NCBI GenBank assembly: GCA_002337605.1
Contig: DDGL01000003.1
Span: forward strand, 207,537-271,536
Origin: Flavobacteriaceae bacterium UBA1903
Lineage (GTDB): Bacteria; Bacteroidota; Bacteroidia; Flavobacteriales; Flavobacteriaceae
Direction: 5' to 3'
Length of the DNA stretch: 64,000 nucleotides
Shown: piece by piece, positions 62,463-64,000 of the stretch
Layout of the letters: each line of letters begins with the position of its first letter
Position numbering within the stretch: position 1 is the first letter of the stretch
Made by a program: the position numbers and the translations under genes
Notes under the pieces: generated by a model
What the model was told of the DNA's origin: nothing
Database searches by the model: none
What the model saw: the letters and a program-made list of their open reading frames with translations, nothing else

Positions 62463-64000
62463 ATGAAAAAAACTATTTTTTATGTGGGGTTTTTTATGGC
62501 TCTGCTCGTTGGCACGATGACCGTGCAGGCGCAAAATACAAATCACTTGCCGGATGATGCAGATCCTCCTAACTGGCAAATGCGTAATTCTGGATTAATT
62601 CAGTCAAATTATGCAATTGTTTCAGGCACTACTACTAACCGTGCTCCCGCAGCAATTCCAGAGATTTTATCTTATACCTTTGAGGAAGCTGGGGCTACTG
62701 TAACAAATGAGGCATTAAGTCCTCCTGCAGGCACTGCTACCGCAACCTTTAATGGTGCTTTATCACAAGGGCCACCAGCTATTTGTGATGCAGGTTCAAT
62801 GCAAGGAACTGGAAACTCAAGTACTGTTGACTTTTTAGATACAGGGTGGGATACCAATTTAGGCACGAGTTCTTGGACTATTGCTTTTAAAACTAACTCT
62901 ATCGCACCTAGCGGCACCTTGTTCTATATCTTTGGCGACACTGGCGCTGTGGGTTTTCGATGCTTCACTAATGGAGTTGCAGGAGCTGGCAATTGGATAT
63001 TAAGAGGACCATTAACTGATATTACTGCTACAGGTGGAGCTAGTACCTCAGAAACAACCACTGTATTTGTGTATGACAATTCTGTACCTGAAACAAGAGC
63101 TTATGTAGATGGCGTTTTAGTTAGTACAGTTGCACAAGGTGCTTTAAATATTAGTGGCTCAAATTTTACTGTAGGTGGGTATAGCTCTAATACAAACCTA
63201 CCAGCAGGGGGAGCTCTTGATAGTTTTGGTTTCTATAACAGAGCACTTTCACCTGCTGAAGTTGCAGACTTAACACCCTGTCCGTCGGCTGCACCCCCTG
63301 CCTCAGATTGCGCATTAGACAATCCGCAACCAGTTCCTGCAACAGGAACAGGAGGTTTTCCATGTGTTGGAGGCCCTACAACTTCAGAAGTTACAGTGGC
63401 AGACGTTGGTATTATAGGAGCAGGTCCGGGAGAATATGTACTGGACAATGTTTCTTTAGACATTACGCACACTTTTGATGGTGACTTAGAAATTAGCTTA
63501 ATCTCTCCCAATGGTACTACCTGGGATCTATCGAGTGATAATGGAGGCGCAGGAGACAATTTTACCGGAACCATTTTTATGGACGGGAACCCTTCTATTA
63601 CTACAGGTTCTGCTCCTTTTACAGGTACTTTTGAAGCGGAACAAGGCCTAATGAATACTGGTTTTGCCGGGGATGATGTAAATGGGATCTGGACCTTAAG
63701 CATCTGTGATGATGCGGGTGGTGATTCAGGAACCTTAAATGATTTCTGTATAGAGTTTGTACAAAATCCTGATCCAAATGCACCTATTATGAACTGTCCC
63801 GCCGATGCCATAGTGGATGCAAGTCCGGGAGAGTGTGAAGCATCCTTTGGTTTTGCTACTCCTACTGCATTGGATCCTAATGGCGGTTCTGTAACCGTAA
63901 CTCAGACCATGGGAGCTCCATCTCCAGGACCCTATCCTGTAGGAGTTACCGTTATAGAGTTTACGGCTACCAATGACGAGGCTCCTAACGAGACTACTAC
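62463..64000 (+). CDS. Secreted multidomain protein: LamG-like, P/Homo B and HYR domains (3' end outside window)
   Basis: 512 codons are seen and the frame is open at the window end. A signal peptide (KKTIFYVGFFMALLVGTMTV, cleavage after about QAQ) is followed by a LamG/concanavalin-like domain (about 75-275), a P/Homo B domain (about 300-438; VLDNVSLDITHTFDGDLEI, SICDDAGGDSGTLNDFC) and the start of a HYR domain (from about 444). Such architectures occur in long T9SS-exported adhesins or exoenzymes. The sorting domain would lie outside the window. Confidence 0.88.
   Translation, partial: MKKTIFYVGFFMALLVGTMTVQAQNTNHLPDDADPPNWQMRNSGLIQSNYAIVSGTTTNRAPAAIPEILSYTFEEAGATVTNEALSPPAGTATATFNGALSQGPPAICDAGSMQGTGNSSTVDFLDTGWDTNLGTSSWTIAFKTNSIAPSGTLFYIFGDTGAVGFRCFTNGVAGAGNWILRGPLTDITATGGASTSETTTVFVYDNSVPETRAYVDGVLVSTVAQGALNISGSNFTVGGYSSNTNLPAGGALDSFGFYNRALSPAEVADLTPCPSAAPPASDCALDNPQPVPATGTGGFPCVGGPTTSEVTVADVGIIGAGPGEYVLDNVSLDITHTFDGDLEISLISPNGTTWDLSSDNGGAGDNFTGTIFMDGNPSITTGSAPFTGTFEAEQGLMNTGFAGDDVNGIWTLSICDDAGGDSGTLNDFCIEFVQNPDPNAPIMNCPADAIVDASPGECEASFGFATPTALDPNGGSVTVTQTMGAPSPGPYPVGVTVIEFTATNDEAPNETT

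Noticed and set aside
63233..63811. 192-residue open frame opposite the LamG/P-domain gene
   Set aside because: Ser/Pro-rich shadow of the Gly/Thr-rich coding strand, with no start context or homology.

Overview
The window comes from the chromosome of a member of the Bacteroidota, most likely a marine Flavobacteriaceae. This rests on C-terminal type IX secretion (T9SS) sorting domains on secreted proteins, TAnnTTTG-type promoters, little sign of Shine-Dalgarno sequences with several TTG/GTG starts, a DUF4295 protein beside rpmG/rpmB, a short (950-residue) CarB, many SPII lipoproteins and TonB-dependent receptors. Most of it is core chromosome. No phage, IS element, CRISPR array, rRNA or tRNA was recognised.

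Layout. 1-4.2 kb (minus): DEAD-box helicase (cut by the window edge), rdgB, small VOC and SRPBCC proteins, a TrmH-type RNA methylase. 4.4-7.2 kb (plus): a class III-like sirtuin, a helical protein of unknown function, purB. 7.5-9.5 kb (minus): ECF sigma factor, putative anti-sigma protein, two DUF4252 proteins; an S41 protease is divergent. 11.3-16.6 kb: a vitamin B12 uptake locus, with a TonB receptor (minus) behind a cobalamin riboswitch and a divergent BtuFCD-like ABC transporter. 16.9-27.6 kb: rmuC, a T9SS cupredoxin, carB, rpmH, a thioredoxin-like protein with one active-site Cys, a lytic transglycosylase, pirin. 27.7-31.4 kb: a giant outer-membrane barrel with a degenerate phosphoesterase domain. 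31.4-43.4 kb (minus): mtaB, a glycosyltransferase, a sialidase-like lipoprotein, rimO, a SET protein, ftsY, DUF4295/rpmG/rpmB, cinA, an Hpt protein, a FAH-family protein and an exonuclease. 43.4-53.1 kb: glutaredoxin-like protein, FN3 lipoprotein, 2-oxoacid dehydrogenase E2, GT2, recR, a T9SS BNR protein, sodium:solute symporter, CoA-binding protein. 53.1-64 kb: an outer-membrane beta-barrel receptor flanked by two small-RNA candidates, fabH, an S9 peptidase broken by an in-frame amber codon, an AarF kinase, a TetR-like regulator, and the start of a secreted LamG/P-domain protein.

Most interesting result. The ECF sigma operon has an autoregulation-type promoter, GTAAC-N16-CGTC, at 9615-9640 (minus). 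The same motif with identical 16-nt spacing occurs twice in the 347-bp gap before the beta-barrel receptor at 53435. One copy (53307-53332) fits the receptor promoter and shares a 14-nt -35 block with the sigma promoter. The other (53161-53186) lies about 100 nt before a strong intrinsic terminator (53269-53297), with a perfect 10-bp stem in between and no credible ORF. The simplest reading is an ECF regulon made of the sigma operon, an outer-membrane receptor and a roughly 105-nt small RNA, similar in logic to the sigma-E/RybB/MicA circuit of enterobacteria but in Bacteroidota. A second, independent sRNA candidate with its own palindromic operator lies just downstream of the receptor (56065-56196).

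Other points: a repeat inserted inside the conserved core of the cobalamin riboswitch; palindromic repeats translated inside MtaB and at the end of the TetR-like protein; a structured GC-rich intergenic element between DUF4295 and ftsY; and a 7-bp tandem repeat in the trmH-sirtuin intergenic region.
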